The notes beneath the pieces are model-generated. The model was given only the letters and a program-made list of their open reading frames with translations, ran no database searches and was not told where the DNA came from. 64,000 bases of DNA, taken from positions 14,140,501 to 14,204,500 of the forward strand of contig NC_053406.1 of NCBI RefSeq assembly GCF_016859285.1. Reading direction: 5' to 3'. This document shows positions 32,966 to 47,100 of this stretch, one piece after another; within the stretch, counting starts at the first letter, position 1, and every line of letters starts with the position of its first letter. Both the position numbers and the translations under genes were made by a program. This DNA is from Xiphias gladius (lineage: Eukaryota > Chordata > Actinopteri > Istiophoriformes > Xiphiidae).

Positions 32966-35900
32966 TCAATGAAAAGCATAGAGGAGAAGGAGAATGGTGC
33001 AGACGCCGATCACTGTGCCAAGGATGAGAGAGTCCCGTCTCTTCCGCAGGTTGATTCGCTGGATGAGATTGTTAATAGTGGGGAAACGGTCTGGGAAAGT
33101 CAAAAGTTAAGGAAGATTGCAAATAATTAAATTCAAGAATTTTGTAGTGTGATTAAAAATAAAATTAGTAAAAAGCTGTTTTTACATTTGCCTTTTTGGC
33201 ATTTAAATCAACTGAACAAAGGAGCTTAACAAAGAACCACTTTCATCATAGAAAAGCATATGTGAGCATTGATTTCTGAAGGGCCAATAGTCATTTCGTA
33301 CCAGGAACCCTTCAGCTTTCAATCTATTGTGTGCCTTTTCCCATTTGGTTCCCCACACACAACCATGCACACATGCAGCATAAAGGATACTGGCCAGTGT
33401 GTTGACCCTGCTCTGTATGGATTTCAGCATGCCCCTTTGGGAGGTCATGTTCTCCTTGGTCGCCATGGCAATACTAAAGAAACAGAGCAAAATGAGTTTA
33501 GAAGTGACAATACTGAATGTGGCTGCAGTCAACAGTACCGTAAAGTGCCTTTGCTTGCAAATTAGACAAAATCTGATTGGAAATTCAATTGCACCGGGGG
33601 ACATTTTGTAGAAATGAGCATCCAGTTTAAAGGGTCAGAGGTCGTGCAGTTTAAAGCTACAAGATGTCAAAGAGGACAGCAGAATCACTTATATCTTTTG
33701 AAAACAAAAATACATTAAAAAGAAAATGAAAAAAAAATAAAAAAAATAAAAGAAAAAAAAATAAAATGTCCTATCATCTAAATTCAATCCCTAGCAACCA
33801 TTTCTATTATGGTGGTGCAATGTCTCCACACCCTTTACACCATGCACCATACATAAAAGCAACATCTGGGTTAAGTCATATAAAAAAAATCTAACTTTTC
33901 TGACCAGGAAAGCTTGTGCATGACCCAAGAAAAGACCACTACTAAACATAACTGTCTTGAAAATTGAGAGAAATATGTGCTGATATTTGATTTAAAATCA
34001 ACTTTGTTATGCATTTAATCACTGTCATTGGTTGTATCTCACACCACCAAGTCCACAACCATCAGCCAAATGAATCCAAATCAAGTATCAGACATTTAAC
34101 CTGCTGAAAGAGGTGAAATGTGTTGTCACCTATTTGGGAACTATCTAATAAACATTGACACATACTTAACATTATAGGATGGGAAACAATATGGGACCGT
34201 AAAACATAGTTTGTGAATTTCAAAATCCTCCTGTAATGATTAAAAATGGGTATTGAAAGACTACATGCCATTCGGTACATCCACGCTATGAGTAGGGGAA
34301 TCATTCTGGGTTGAAACATTATTCTTCCTATCACATTCTCCTTTCAGCTTTATAGGGGTGCCTACTTTATGTGAGTCGCCTGGGCTTGTAGAAGGAAGGT
34401 ATAGAATTGCTGTGATATTGTACCTCTCTTGGTCTCAAAATTAGGCCTCAGCAACTCAGAGAAGGAAAGTGCAGCTGGGCAGTTGGCAGGAAAAGTTTCT
34501 GGCTCTATGTTTTCCTTCTGTGGCATCGGTTACACACATAATCAATAACAGCTACCGAGCCCACTTCTGAGCCCTTCACTTCTACAGGGAGATCAGAGCG
34601 TTTAAGCTCTAGGAAATTAGCTCCCACAACTTTTGCTTACATCTACTGTATCCGTAACTGTACTGTATCTCATCTGCATGACCGCACCTGAAGATGTTCA
34701 CAGATATTCAGGACATGCAGGCATTCAGATCATGATTGTAGCCCCAAGGATAGTGGATTTCTGAGTCTGACACTCATATTGAAATTTGTGAGTTTTAAAA
34801 AATCTGATAACGATATATCAGCTGATAGTAATTTCTTTAACATAAACACATAATATAAACAAAATCTTGATACGGCTCCCTTAAATTTGTTTGCTGAAAT
34901 AATTGTGGCCAAGACACATATTGAGCAGGACATTTTACAGTTGAAAAATAAACTTGGTGGACAAACTCTCTCTAAATTATCTCAAACCTAGTTTAGCAAT
35001 TCTGTCCTGACATTTCTTATTGTTTATCAGCTGACACATGTATGGATACTGACATATCTGCAATAAGCTTCCATCCGCCTGGTCGATTTATCAGTCTAGT
35101 TCTAATCACTATACCCACTGCGCCCCGTCCCTGCAGCTTTGGCAGATGTGGATGTGCTACTTCAAGCAAACAGGGAAAACAAAACTTTACTGCATTACAC
35201 TGTCAAAAAACCAAGAAGTAATCTAATCATTCTAAAGTATCTTTTTAACACATGTACTGGATATGCATCCTTTGTTAAGGCATTACATAATTTCCTATAC
35301 TGTACACCTGTTTACTAAATACAAAGCAGTAAAATGAACATGCGTAAAGTCAACTAGAAGGTAAAAATAATGACTTGAGTAAAGTGTTAATAAACTAAAC
35401 AAACAGTTGGTAAAACAGTTTTTTTCTTCCCTGAAACAGTAGGCACTGGCCACAGGGGACAAACTCCTCCCATCCCAGAGGGACAGAGCCCCATAGGAGG
35501 CAGGTCAAAACAAAGTAAATGAAATCACTATGGTTGTTTACTCTTTTGGCTGGTAGGGTTGATGAGACGCAGGTCTACTGTGTGCACTTTTGAATGCAGG
35601 TTTCGAGAAAGTAAAGTCAGAATTTGCAGTGTGTAAGTTTGAATGTGTAGAGGGTGGGGTGTGTGGGTGAGGTTATGGCATCTCCTGCAGGTGGAGTTTG
35701 CTGAGGGGACAGTCCACAGTCTTGGCCTGGATCAGTGATTTGGGGATCATGTTCTCCTCAGTCAGGAAGAAACACTTTGCTGACTCCTGCAACCTCAACA
35801 AGCCTTTATCTCAATGTTACCCAGCTCATGAGAATAAGAGCTAGGGGATAAAGATTCCCTTCACACACAAACCTCAGGAAGAACAAGAGAGTAGGAATCC

Positions 35901-38558
35901 TTCTTCCTAGACAGACAGAACATGTTCAGAGCTTGTTTGTTAAATCAATGTAAATACAGTAAAGTACAGTTCAGAAAATTTATTCTGTATGAAAACACAC
36001 CTCAGCGTTTGTTACGGAGGTGAATTTTAACAAGATATACACCACAGAGGAGTGGAAAAGTAGGATCTGAGTTATCACAGTGGTTACCAAATGAAAGGTT
36101 AACTCCCAACCATTGATGGTAAGCTAGGTGCTTTTCATTTTAATATGAGTGGTAATTAGTTTGGACTCCAGGCCATTTCCTTTATCATCTAGCTAAGAAA
36201 TAAGACGAAAAAGTGACCAAATAAACAGGCATATTTATAGTCTACTGTAAATCATAATCTGGAAATCACACACCTTGAAAAGTTCCTAGTCACATTGACA
36301 TAGCACAGTTAATAAATAAAAAAAGTGTATTAAGCGACACTGAACACGTCCTTTGCCACTGACTTTCTGCTTCACTAATGCACCCATGAACAAGCACAAT
36401 CATGCCCCTTTGATTAAAAAAGGCCAATTCAGAATGTGCATTTCTACACAATATCTAAGCTTCACAACTTTACTGTTCTATACTTTGTTCCCTTGAGTAT
36501 ATTAAAGTCACATCAATTTCAGAGGCATAAGGATGAAGAAATACAGTGGCAAAGGTTGTTTTTGTTTTTTTTTTTAAGTGGGCAGGAGCTCAGAAAAGGG
36601 ATGGGGAAAATAAAGATAAGGTTGCAGAAAAATGAGCAGTTCAAGGAAGGAAAGAGAGGAAACAATAGGTGAGAAAAATCATTGAGCATCGTCCACCATT
36701 TTAGTGATAGAAATCCACCAATCAGACCACTACTCATCCAGTCCTCAGGAAACCATTGTTTACAAGGACTGGAACCAGAAAAGGCATTGGATGGGAGAGG
36801 ATCCGGAAGGACAGAGAGAAAACAAACTCGAAAGAGGGGGGGTGAGTGACATTTTTATAATTTGTGTAGACCACGACCTGAAGGGGAAAAAGGGAGTAGT
36901 GAAAGATTGATACTACACATAAATCAGTGAAGTGGTAGGAGTTACTCTGTCATACAGGGTTGAGCAAGTCCCATTCATTTTATGCACAGATTATATTAAG
37001 TGACCTGCAGTTGGCGGACCTCCAAGCCTTTGATGTGCATGAAACTCTCACAGTTGAGTCATCAGTACAAAATTAGCATTGGCATTGAAAAGTTAATTGA
37101 TAAAAAGTTCAAGGTCCAAAACAATATACATCAAAACTGGTGAAGAAGTCATCTATAACTCCTAAGGAAACTGATTCACTTTCAGTTTCTGGATTAAATC
37201 TATATTAATTCAACAACTGTGGTTGGTTGCACTTGCTTGATTGCAACAATAAATCATTTTGAATCTGTTAAAGCTCTGATTAGCAGACATTTGTCATATC
37301 AAACTGACAAAAAAAAAAAATTTCATGGAAATTAATTTTAAATATTTATAACCATTGGCCATAACATAAAACTATATTATGGATAAATTGTCCAGGAGTC
37401 ACCTGTGGAGACACCTACAAATGGGTACTGATTGTGTGTGTTTTTTTGTTTGTTTTTTTTTTAAATCAGGAGGATGTGTCCCACAGAGACAACAAAAGTA
37501 TAGTTTAATATATACAGGTTCAAGAAATTGATTTGTGCAGCATTTTATTTTCATTTAGTATTGCAATACTAAAATGGCGCTAGGGACACAAATAATTTTC
37601 TGTTCAGGTCATTCATTTCCTCACCCAGAGTCAGCATTTCTTCTATATGGTGGCTACTGAAGGATGAGGCACAATAAACAAACATCATTTTACTACAGGT
37701 GCTCAGCCCAAACTCAACAACAGCTGCTAGGCTTGACAAATCCACGCCATGGTAAGCTCCGTACAGAGGGTACATACTGAGGTTTTGAGTTGGGTTCAGC
37801 AGATAGATAAGACAATGAAGAAGGGGGTGGGGGCTGTCACATGCAAATATATGTCTTCCAATATGTGGAAGACAGAAAGCAAATCTTACCTTATTGTGTC
37901 ATCCATCAGTCGGTCCGAACTATAGATAGTGAGAGGGAGAGGGGGAAGAGAGAGAAAGAATAAAAAAAGAGACTCGTTAGTTACTGATATGAAGCAGTGT
38001 AGCAAAAAAACCTGGAGTGATTATAAACGAATGACTAGGGCGCAGGTATCAGTATCAGTTTCAGATTGGCAGTGATCAATACAGAGTTAACTGGCCCCAA
38101 GAATTCTAATGGCGTTACTTGATGAAACTGAGTCGGACACAAAACTGAATTTAACTATATGTTGTTTGGGACTGGATTTCTTTTTCTTCTCTGCATATCA
38201 ATCTTATCAACTCCCACACAGTGACTAACCAGCCAACCAGTCAGAACACAGCATAACATAATTGGAATCTTGCCACTAACATCAGTGTAGTCACATCTGT
38301 GTGTATGTGCTAATTGGTCCAATGTTGTTTGTATCGTTTGCTTAACACTAAAAAGAAATGTATTTCATTTTATGTGTAAAAACATTTTGTGGGCGATTAA
38401 ACAAACAGCACTAGATGTTAAAAATGCTGGGGGTTTTTTGGACACAGCATTTTAGTTAGAGCAGTCTCCTTTTAGTTTTTAAAGAATTATTCATGTATAC
38501 ACATATACATACATACGTATATACATACACACACACATACACACACACACACACACAT

Positions 38559-38590
<32 letters not shown>

Positions 38591-41500
38591 TATAAACCTA
38601 TATATAAAATTATATATATATAAATATATAAACATAACTGAATTTACACATTTCTGAAATTGTCACAAAAAACTAACCATTATGAGCTTTGTAAAGATAG
38701 ATTTTACGGCAGGGCTTTTGTATTGGATTGCAACTTTACAGGGGTACCTAATAAAGTGGCCAGTGAGTGTATATTTACTCCCTCAATCTGTAGTAAATTT
38801 GGCAATTGAAATTGAAGTTTCTGTTAAACTTCTACACTACACAGCATGTCTGTTGAGTAAATTTGTTTTGTTTGTCTTCTCCTCATGGATGAGTCTGGAC
38901 TAAGTAGACCCAGAGAGAATTCCACCTCAGAGATCCTGGAGCTTAATCTTCTGCATAACTATCAAAGAGGGAGTGTCAGATGTTTGCTTTTGTCCAACAG
39001 AGAATACTGGAAGGGAAACACAAACACATACACATACACACGCACACAAACACACACAAACCTCTTATGTTGAAAGAACAGTTTTGTGTCTCAGGTTGCT
39101 CATAAACACCAATGCTCTCAGCGGTTTATTCCCTAATTGGAATCAATTTGGATAATGTTCCAGAGAACTAAAGTAAACCAAACAATCTAAACTGCAGGGA
39201 TTGTATTTCGTAGTTCAACATCCATTCAATAGCTCCACATTCTCATTGTCATGCTCAATATGTGGTTTATCTTAGCGTTTTTATGTATCCAACAAAAGCT
39301 ACAGGAAGAGAGGGAGGATGTCTCAAACATTCCTTACCTCATTTCATCCACACCAAACTCTTGCCAAATCACAACCATCTCCAACCTTTACCCAAACATT
39401 CTCTTTATACCTTAACTTGACTTTCTCAAGGCTAATGAGATAATACCTGCGTATTTTAAATATCATGCCCAAACCCAACCTTCTAGTTTGGTGGTCAATC
39501 ACAGTGCTTATTCTCAGAAGCCCATGCACTATTTTGTGTCTGTTTCTAAGGATGTGTACAGTTGCTGTGTGGCATCTCACTGCAATGGGAAGCTATTTAC
39601 CACTTCCACTTGTAACTCTTTTTGGACAACTGGAGGGCCATTTCAAAACAAGGGACCAAATGGGACGCAGCCAAGCTCTGTGTGCATGTGCTACCTTATT
39701 CCCCAACTAAATTTTTCTGGATGTTTTTCCATTGGACACAGTTGCCAAAGTAAAGCTACAACTATTCTATTAAATATGATAACATGCCAAAAGACAAACA
39801 GTTGTGCATTTCTGCACAAGATAAAAATCTCAAATGCTGAATGTAACAGTAATGCCCTCGTTTATATTCTTAAACTGATGTTTTGATTAATTCTGTGCAC
39901 ATGTTCAAAGTCCATGAAATGTTCATAGATTGTGATCCATGATTTTCACTTTGGCCTTGAGAGAATGCACTGCCTCTTATTACATCACTGAATGTGAAAA
40001 GTTTTTTTTCTCTTTCATTTACTTGATTACATGTTAAACTTATAGTGTGTAGGTCTCCTTACATTTAATGGGGTGACCTCTCTCTGCCTGGCAGCTGTTT
40101 TCTTTTTAAGTGTGGGGAAAACATACTATCAGGCCCTGCATATGCACATGCATTGTTGGCAAGTATGTGTGCTGAGCCAACAATTTTTTTCATCTGACAG
40201 ATTCTGATAAGCCCTCATAGGAGTTTTAAAGAATCATTTTATAGAAAATGATTAATTAAATGAAGACCTTACAAACTCAAAAGACTACTACATTTATTAT
40301 TATAGAAGGAGCAGTGAAAGCCTCAAAAACCAAAGAGCTAAAAAAAATAGCTCAAGATTTGATTCAGGCAGAAGTAGGGGAAAGAGAGAAGCGATGCTAA
40401 CAATTGGAGCACTACACTGTGGACACTGCAAGGGACACTGTACAGTCACGATATGGGCTGGACAGCCTTCTGTTCTTGGATCACAGCTCCACACAAAAGC
40501 ACAAAACTGCGGATTGGCAGTCATTTATAATATCATATCTTTTGTCTTTGTCACACTGAGACTGAATCATTTACAGGAAACAAATCATTTGGTGAAATGG
40601 TGACTGGCACAAAATTCAGAATGAAGGCTGGAAGGAAAGTCTGGAACAAATGGATTGAGGGAGCAGGTGGGTGTGGCTAAGAATACTGCAAGTGCGGGTA
40701 GGTGAGATGCCAAGCGCAATGGGAGTCGGCCATGCTGTCTTAAACATAAAAAGGTCAGCAACGACCTCTATTCTTCAGTCTAAAAAGAACTGCATCATTT
40801 TAAAAATATTACCAATCAATTATGCTTATTTGATTACCAGGCACATAAGATCTAGTACTGATGTAACCAAGGCTGTATATCTGAAATAGAAAAAAAGACA
40901 ACTTAAGTAAAATGTGGTTTGGCGAAGGCCAGACAGCCGGTCTTAAATGATGAAACTAAAAAAAACATCACGGTGGACAGAGAAATGACTGACAGAAAAA
41001 ACTACCTAACTTACAAAACATATCGCCGTTAAGGAATTACAGCCATTTTTATACATAAACCCTAATTTTCAGAGGCTCAAAAGTAATTGGACAATTGATC
41101 AGTTTTATGGCATGGTGTGGCCTGTTCCTTCGTTATTTCATGACAAATTAAGCAGATAAAGGTCTTGAGTTGATTCCAAGTGTTGATTTTGCATTTAGTA
41201 GTTGTTCATGGGTACTCTCAATATGCGGTCCAAAGAGGTGTCGATGAAAGTGAAGGAGGCCATCATTAGGCTGAAAAAACAAAACAAACCTATCAGACGG
41301 CAGATGGCACAAACTTTAGGAGTGGCCAAAATCAACAATATGGTCCATTTTTAAAAGGAAGGAAAGCACTGGCGAGCTCAGCAACAACAAAGGGCCTGAC
41401 GACCACGGAAGACAACTAAAGTGGGTGATCACAGAATTCTTTCCACGTTGAAGAAAAACCCTTCACAACATCTGGCCAGGTCAAAAACACTCTTGAGTAG

Positions 41501-44075
41501 GTCGGTGGATCATTGTCAAAGTCTAGAATCAAGAGACAGCTTCATGAATGTAAATACAGAGGGTTTACCACAAGGTGCAAACCACTGGTAAGACTCAAGA
41601 AGAGAAAGTCAAGATTAGACTTTACCAGAAAACATCTAAAAAAGCCTGCCCAGTTCTGGAACAAGATCCTCTGGAGAGATGAAACCAAGATTAACTTATA
41701 CAAGAATGATGGGGAGAGAAGAGTATGGAGAAGGAAAGGGACGGCTCACGATCCAAAGTATACCACATGATCTGTCCAACACGGTGGAGGCAGTGTTACG
41801 GCATAGGCATGTATGGCTGCCAATGGAACTGGGTGACTGGTGTTTATTGATAATGTGACTGCTAACAGAAGTAGCAAGATGACTTCTGAAGTGTATAGGG
41901 CTTTACTATATGCTCAGATTCAGCCAAATGCAGCATAGCAGATTGGATGGTACTTCATAATACAGAGAGCATCTCAAGGTAAAAAAAGTGAATATTCTTC
42001 AATGGCCAACCCAATTGAGTATGCTATTCAATTACTGAAGACAAAACTGAGGGCAGAAAGAACCACAAACAAGCAGCAACTGAAGGTGGCTGCAGTAAAG
42101 GCCTGGCAAAGCATCTCAAGGGAGGAAACTCCCATGGGTTCCAGACTTAAGGCAGTCATTGACTGCAAAGGATTTTCATCTAAGTATTAAAAGTAATCCT
42201 TATATTTAGAATTATGTTGGTTTGTCCAATTGCTTTTGAGCCTCTGAAAATAAGGGATTATGTATAAAATAGCTGTAATTCCCAAATGGTTAAACCCCTT
42301 GAATTAAAGCTGAAAGTCTATACTTCAATCACATCTTGATGGCTTCATTTCAAATCCATTTTGGTCGTGTACAGAGGCAAAATTTTGAAAATTGTGTCAC
42401 TGTCCAAATACTTATGGACCTAGCTGTATGTGGTCCTCTGTGGTCTCAGCTTTGAGTGGGTTCCTTCCATTTCCCCTGTTCAGTGGCGTTTTGCTGCACT
42501 CATTAAATTGCTCATTAGCTCCAAACTAATTGCTTTTCCCAGTGTGATAAATATACTTGCCCTGCCCACATGCTTCTTAGCTCTCTCTTGCCATTCACAT
42601 GCACATTAACATATACTCAGACAGGCTGTTTAGTGCTCGCATGCATGTGTCCATTTTCTGCTTGCGTTTAGAACTACTACAACCAGTGGTTAAAAAAAAA
42701 TGTTGCCGGCATTGGCAGTGTTATGCAGGTAGCACTCAAAGTACCAAATACCTTCTTTGTTTTCTGTTAAATCAATTATTATACTATTTAAGTTTTATTC
42801 TGAAAGAAAATATTTTACAGCAACGCTCAGAGAGAAATGCTCTGTTAGGTTGGCTTTTGGAGCAATATCAGGCAACTAACCAAATCAGCAAAGTAAATTG
42901 AAAAATTAATTACTTCGCCTAGAAAGCAGTCTTGCAAATCTTGGCAACAGATGCAGAAAGCAAACTGCATCAGCAAAGAGGAAAACTTGTCACAAAGCAA
43001 AGCTCAGAGCTGATTCATAATCCAGTGATACATACTCAATACACCTTACACATTGTGAGATTCACAGAGATGATCTTTATAGTAAAGCTGCTTTACCAAA
43101 TTTACCATAGAAAGAGCAGTGGTGATTATGAGCACTTTGTTGCTCAGAGATGAACGCTGTTCAAATGTGAGGCCCTTAGGCAAACAAAACACCAAGCACA
43201 AAGAGCAATCAGTGCAAACCAATAAGCAGCAAAACACTTCAAATCCACTGCAATCAATAAGAAAAAGGCGACTTCTTTCACAACATAGCAATAAGTGGTA
43301 CAGAATCTTAATCTTGATGATGTCTTTCCAGAAAAATGCACTTCAGTACATCATAATAGACCGCCAGATATGAGCAAGTCAGTGAATATGATTAATACAT
43401 TCAACAAAAGTTGTGCTATTTAGATGCTAAAGTCCAGACCTCTATGTCAGCAAGCTTACATGTAAAGCTGGATCCACTGTATCTTGATAACCACAAAGGA
43501 GCAAAGCAAAGAAATTAACTGACCTAAAATCCTCCAGACACTGTTACATGCATGTTGGTTAAACTTTTAACTGAACCTCTAAAACTTTCTGAACTTATCC
43601 TAAACTGAGCTGTTTGATCCCCTAATTTTTGGTCAGCCAAGAGCATAAGCAAGTGCTTTAACCTGAATCCTCAGAGCTCTCCTCTAGTCCTCGACTGATA
43701 TATCGGTTGGCCGATTTTATTGGCTGATAATGGCCTATCACTGATATATCTGTATCGGTATATATGTTGTCTGATATGCACCATTATGAAAACTTGTTTT
43801 TTACAGAACATATTGCAGAAAAAGATGGTTGGGCTAATTAAGTAATGTCGTCATCACATAGCTTGTCCAACAGAGCCCACTCTGACTCCATTGTTTACAA
43901 TACTCTCAGCACTGTCTGTAGCACCTGTAGCAGAGAACACATCACAGCTGAGCATAAGGTGGTGCGGAGTCAAGCAAGGTCTTTACTTCAAGTTGCTTTG
44001 TGAAATACATAGATGGAAAGTTAAAAAACAATGATCCCATCATTTTTCTTTTTCAACGTAACTCTTTCTCTCTCT

Positions 44076-44122
<47 letters not shown>

Positions 44123-44131
44123 TATACACAC

Positions 44132-44162
<31 letters not shown>

Positions 44163-44164
44163 CA

Positions 44165-44197
<33 letters not shown>

Positions 44198-47100
44198 GTA
44201 TAAATACGTATGTATACATATATGTATATGTATATATACACATATATACATATACATGTAAACATTCATATATACATACAATCATATAAAGGAAGAAAAG
44301 AAAAGAAAAGAAAAGAAAAGAAAAGAAAAGAAAAGAAAAGAAAACCTAATATGTAGGCAGGTGTGATTTATGTGGAACCACACGCTACCAGTTCATCACT
44401 ACCAGCAAAAACTAGACTGGAGACCATCCTATAAATGAATCTAGGCATGTCTGTCTCATTAGGTTCTGTTGAGAATGTATGCAGGCTTGCAAGCACTCCA
44501 CCCACCACAGTAATTTGTAGATTAACTGGCAGGGACTTGCTGTTTTTTTTTTTTGTTTTGTTTGGAAGTGATTAGCCTTAGCTGAGCAGTTTGGCAATGC
44601 TGGTACCATCAACTGCCAATATATTATAGACTCAAACATACACACACACAGTCACTACACTGCTTATGCAAATGTATACTGATCATACATTACATTATCT
44701 CCCACTACCACTGTAGAGACAGAAAATCTTATTCCTCATGTAGGCTCACTTGCCTGAGGTATAAAGCCAAGGGCACAAAGCAGGGATTTATCACAAGCTG
44801 AGCTGCAAAATGACAACTTGACAGCCAGCTCTCTATAACATGGTGTGAATATTAAATTAAAAACATCTAAAAAAAAAAAATCTTTCTAGATCTAAACAGA
44901 TTACACAAGTTCACATAAGAGACACCTCATCAATCATAATGCATGTCCTTAAAACTGCCTTTTGAAAAGAGAGCATCAGAGACTGAAAACGATAAAGAGC
45001 TTTTTAACTCAGATCTCTTATCTTTATCGAGTATCCATGCTTTGCCTTGAGTGAGACTTCAGATCATTGCTCTGGCCACTAACGCGTTTCAGCCCTTTTC
45101 TCTTCAGGCCCTCTTTCCTGTTTTATGGCTCTAATAGGATCAATCAAGCGTAACTTGATCCTCATCTTCAATCATCTCTTTCCCCTCCCATCTTTGTCAT
45201 TGGTCTGGGGAAGCCCTATAAAATGGGTTGTGGTTTAATAAGATAATTTCATCATCAATATCCTGATCAATTGTGCTGGATTGGCACAGGAGCTTAACTG
45301 CTCAGAATGCAGCTGGCTGCAACAAGGCAGAGGAGGTTCAGTATAATGTGTCACTCTCTTGTTCTCATTCCACATTCCTAAGATCATCTTATCATCAGTA
45401 TTCAGTTTGGCTATTTGGAGCCCAGTTTGAATAAATGAGGACAGGGAAGATTTTATCTTTAATTTCTTTAAAAAAAATTTAAAAAAAAGAAAAATTCTTC
45501 AAGGAAAAATTCTTCCTTCCTACAAGGACTGATTTTCAGGGCCACTCCCTTTCATACACAAGATGGTGAAAATGATTCTCCCACCGCTTCAGCACATGAA
45601 TCCATTAAAGCGTTCCCCTTGGTCTTTCCTAGTAGTGCATAGTGAGTATCACAATGCAACTTGACATAATGTTGGAGTATATATATTAGTCCTTGGCCCA
45701 CTTTGACTGAATAGTGAAAATTCTGTAGTTTACCGAAGATACGACAAGGAATAATTATCAGGCAGATTGGTGCATCCCTATATGACATTAAATGACCAAA
45801 TAGAGAACCTCTCCTGTCCATCTCCTGTAAACCATTAAAGGCATTTGCTCTAAACTGCTGTTGGCTAGAAAAAGGTTGATTGTTTAATCCCTCTAACAGC
45901 TGCGGCAATGACAGGCTTGTGGTGTTGAGTGTACAACTGTTTGGGGGAAGGTCCACAGCTATAACAATCCTATCACATGATTTATTGGGCGATAATTGTC
46001 CAGCAATCCTTCGAAGAACTTTGAGTTAAAGTGATGTGACCACATAATCTCCCAAAATGAATTCCAATACCTTTTGGATCAACTCCAACATAGGTTCCAA
46101 TAGCATGGACAGTTACACGAAGCAATAGATTTTTGCATTGTCATTTTTTTTATTATTTTTTTATTTTAAATCACCATACACTACAGATCACTCATTATGT
46201 TACTGCCACAATGCATGGAGGTTGTTTCAAGAACCACGATGCACAAAAGTGGTAGTCGACCAGTATAAGTCACACTTCATTCAAATGAAAATGTTGATGC
46301 AATTGTAATCATTTTAGAATACATTTTCAGCCATAAAATTAAAAACCAAATTGAAAATTGGCATTTACAAGTGTGCTCTCAAGACCCAAGAATATACAAA
46401 TGTGTGTGCATACCCACACATGCACATGCTGTATATGTACACAGCCTATTTAAAAAGTGGGATTTATAGTGAAATGATCCACCACTTGTCATGCTGCCAC
46501 CCAAGATTTGTCAGCCTGTCTGTGTTACTATTTTTTTTTTTAAACCAAATTTGATTAGAAAAATCTGCAGAATCAGAAAAATTACCTCAACAATCCTGTG
46601 TATATTGATACATAGATAGTCAACTAAAGCATACATGGTGAAAGATAAGGAAGTGATGTAAAGTAATTTAAATGTAGATAGTATTTCCTTTCACATGCAG
46701 CTCTCAAACTCTGGCAAAGGAGTTTATAGAAACAATGCAAAATCACATTAATGTTCATGAAGAATCTTTGAATTTTCAAATATTATAGGGTTATTTTATT
46801 GGACTGCATTGTATTATTGTATTTTGCAGGTGTTCCTGTTGTTGAGTTCAGCCTCCATGTATGAGTCACTCTACAAACCCCATTTCATTTTATAAATTGC
46901 GAGATAAACATTAGCGATGTAACATCAGAGCAGGTAAAGCCTGTTTTTAAATGACTTAAGAGGTCTGTGATGGGGAATAACTGGGGCATTATTCATTTTA
47001 GAGGTTGAAACAGGAAACAAACATTTAGCCACAGAGAGAATCAATCACATTTATATTTTTGTCGGCTATGTTCAAATTATTAGATGGGATCCTCAAGCCT

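Noticed and set aside
33203..33604. 133-codon minus-strand frame
   Set aside because: It contains gosr1 exon 8 with read-through into both introns; the exon borders at 33473 and 33391 explain the conserved part.
39488..39886. 132-codon + strand frame in gosr1 intron 6
   Set aside because: No domain and opposite to the gene; the composition resembles random AT-moderate DNA.
44000..44285. Several overlapping open frames on both strands rich in Tyr/Ile/Cys/Val
   Set aside because: They are translations of a TA/CA microsatellite; no frame has non-repeat content.
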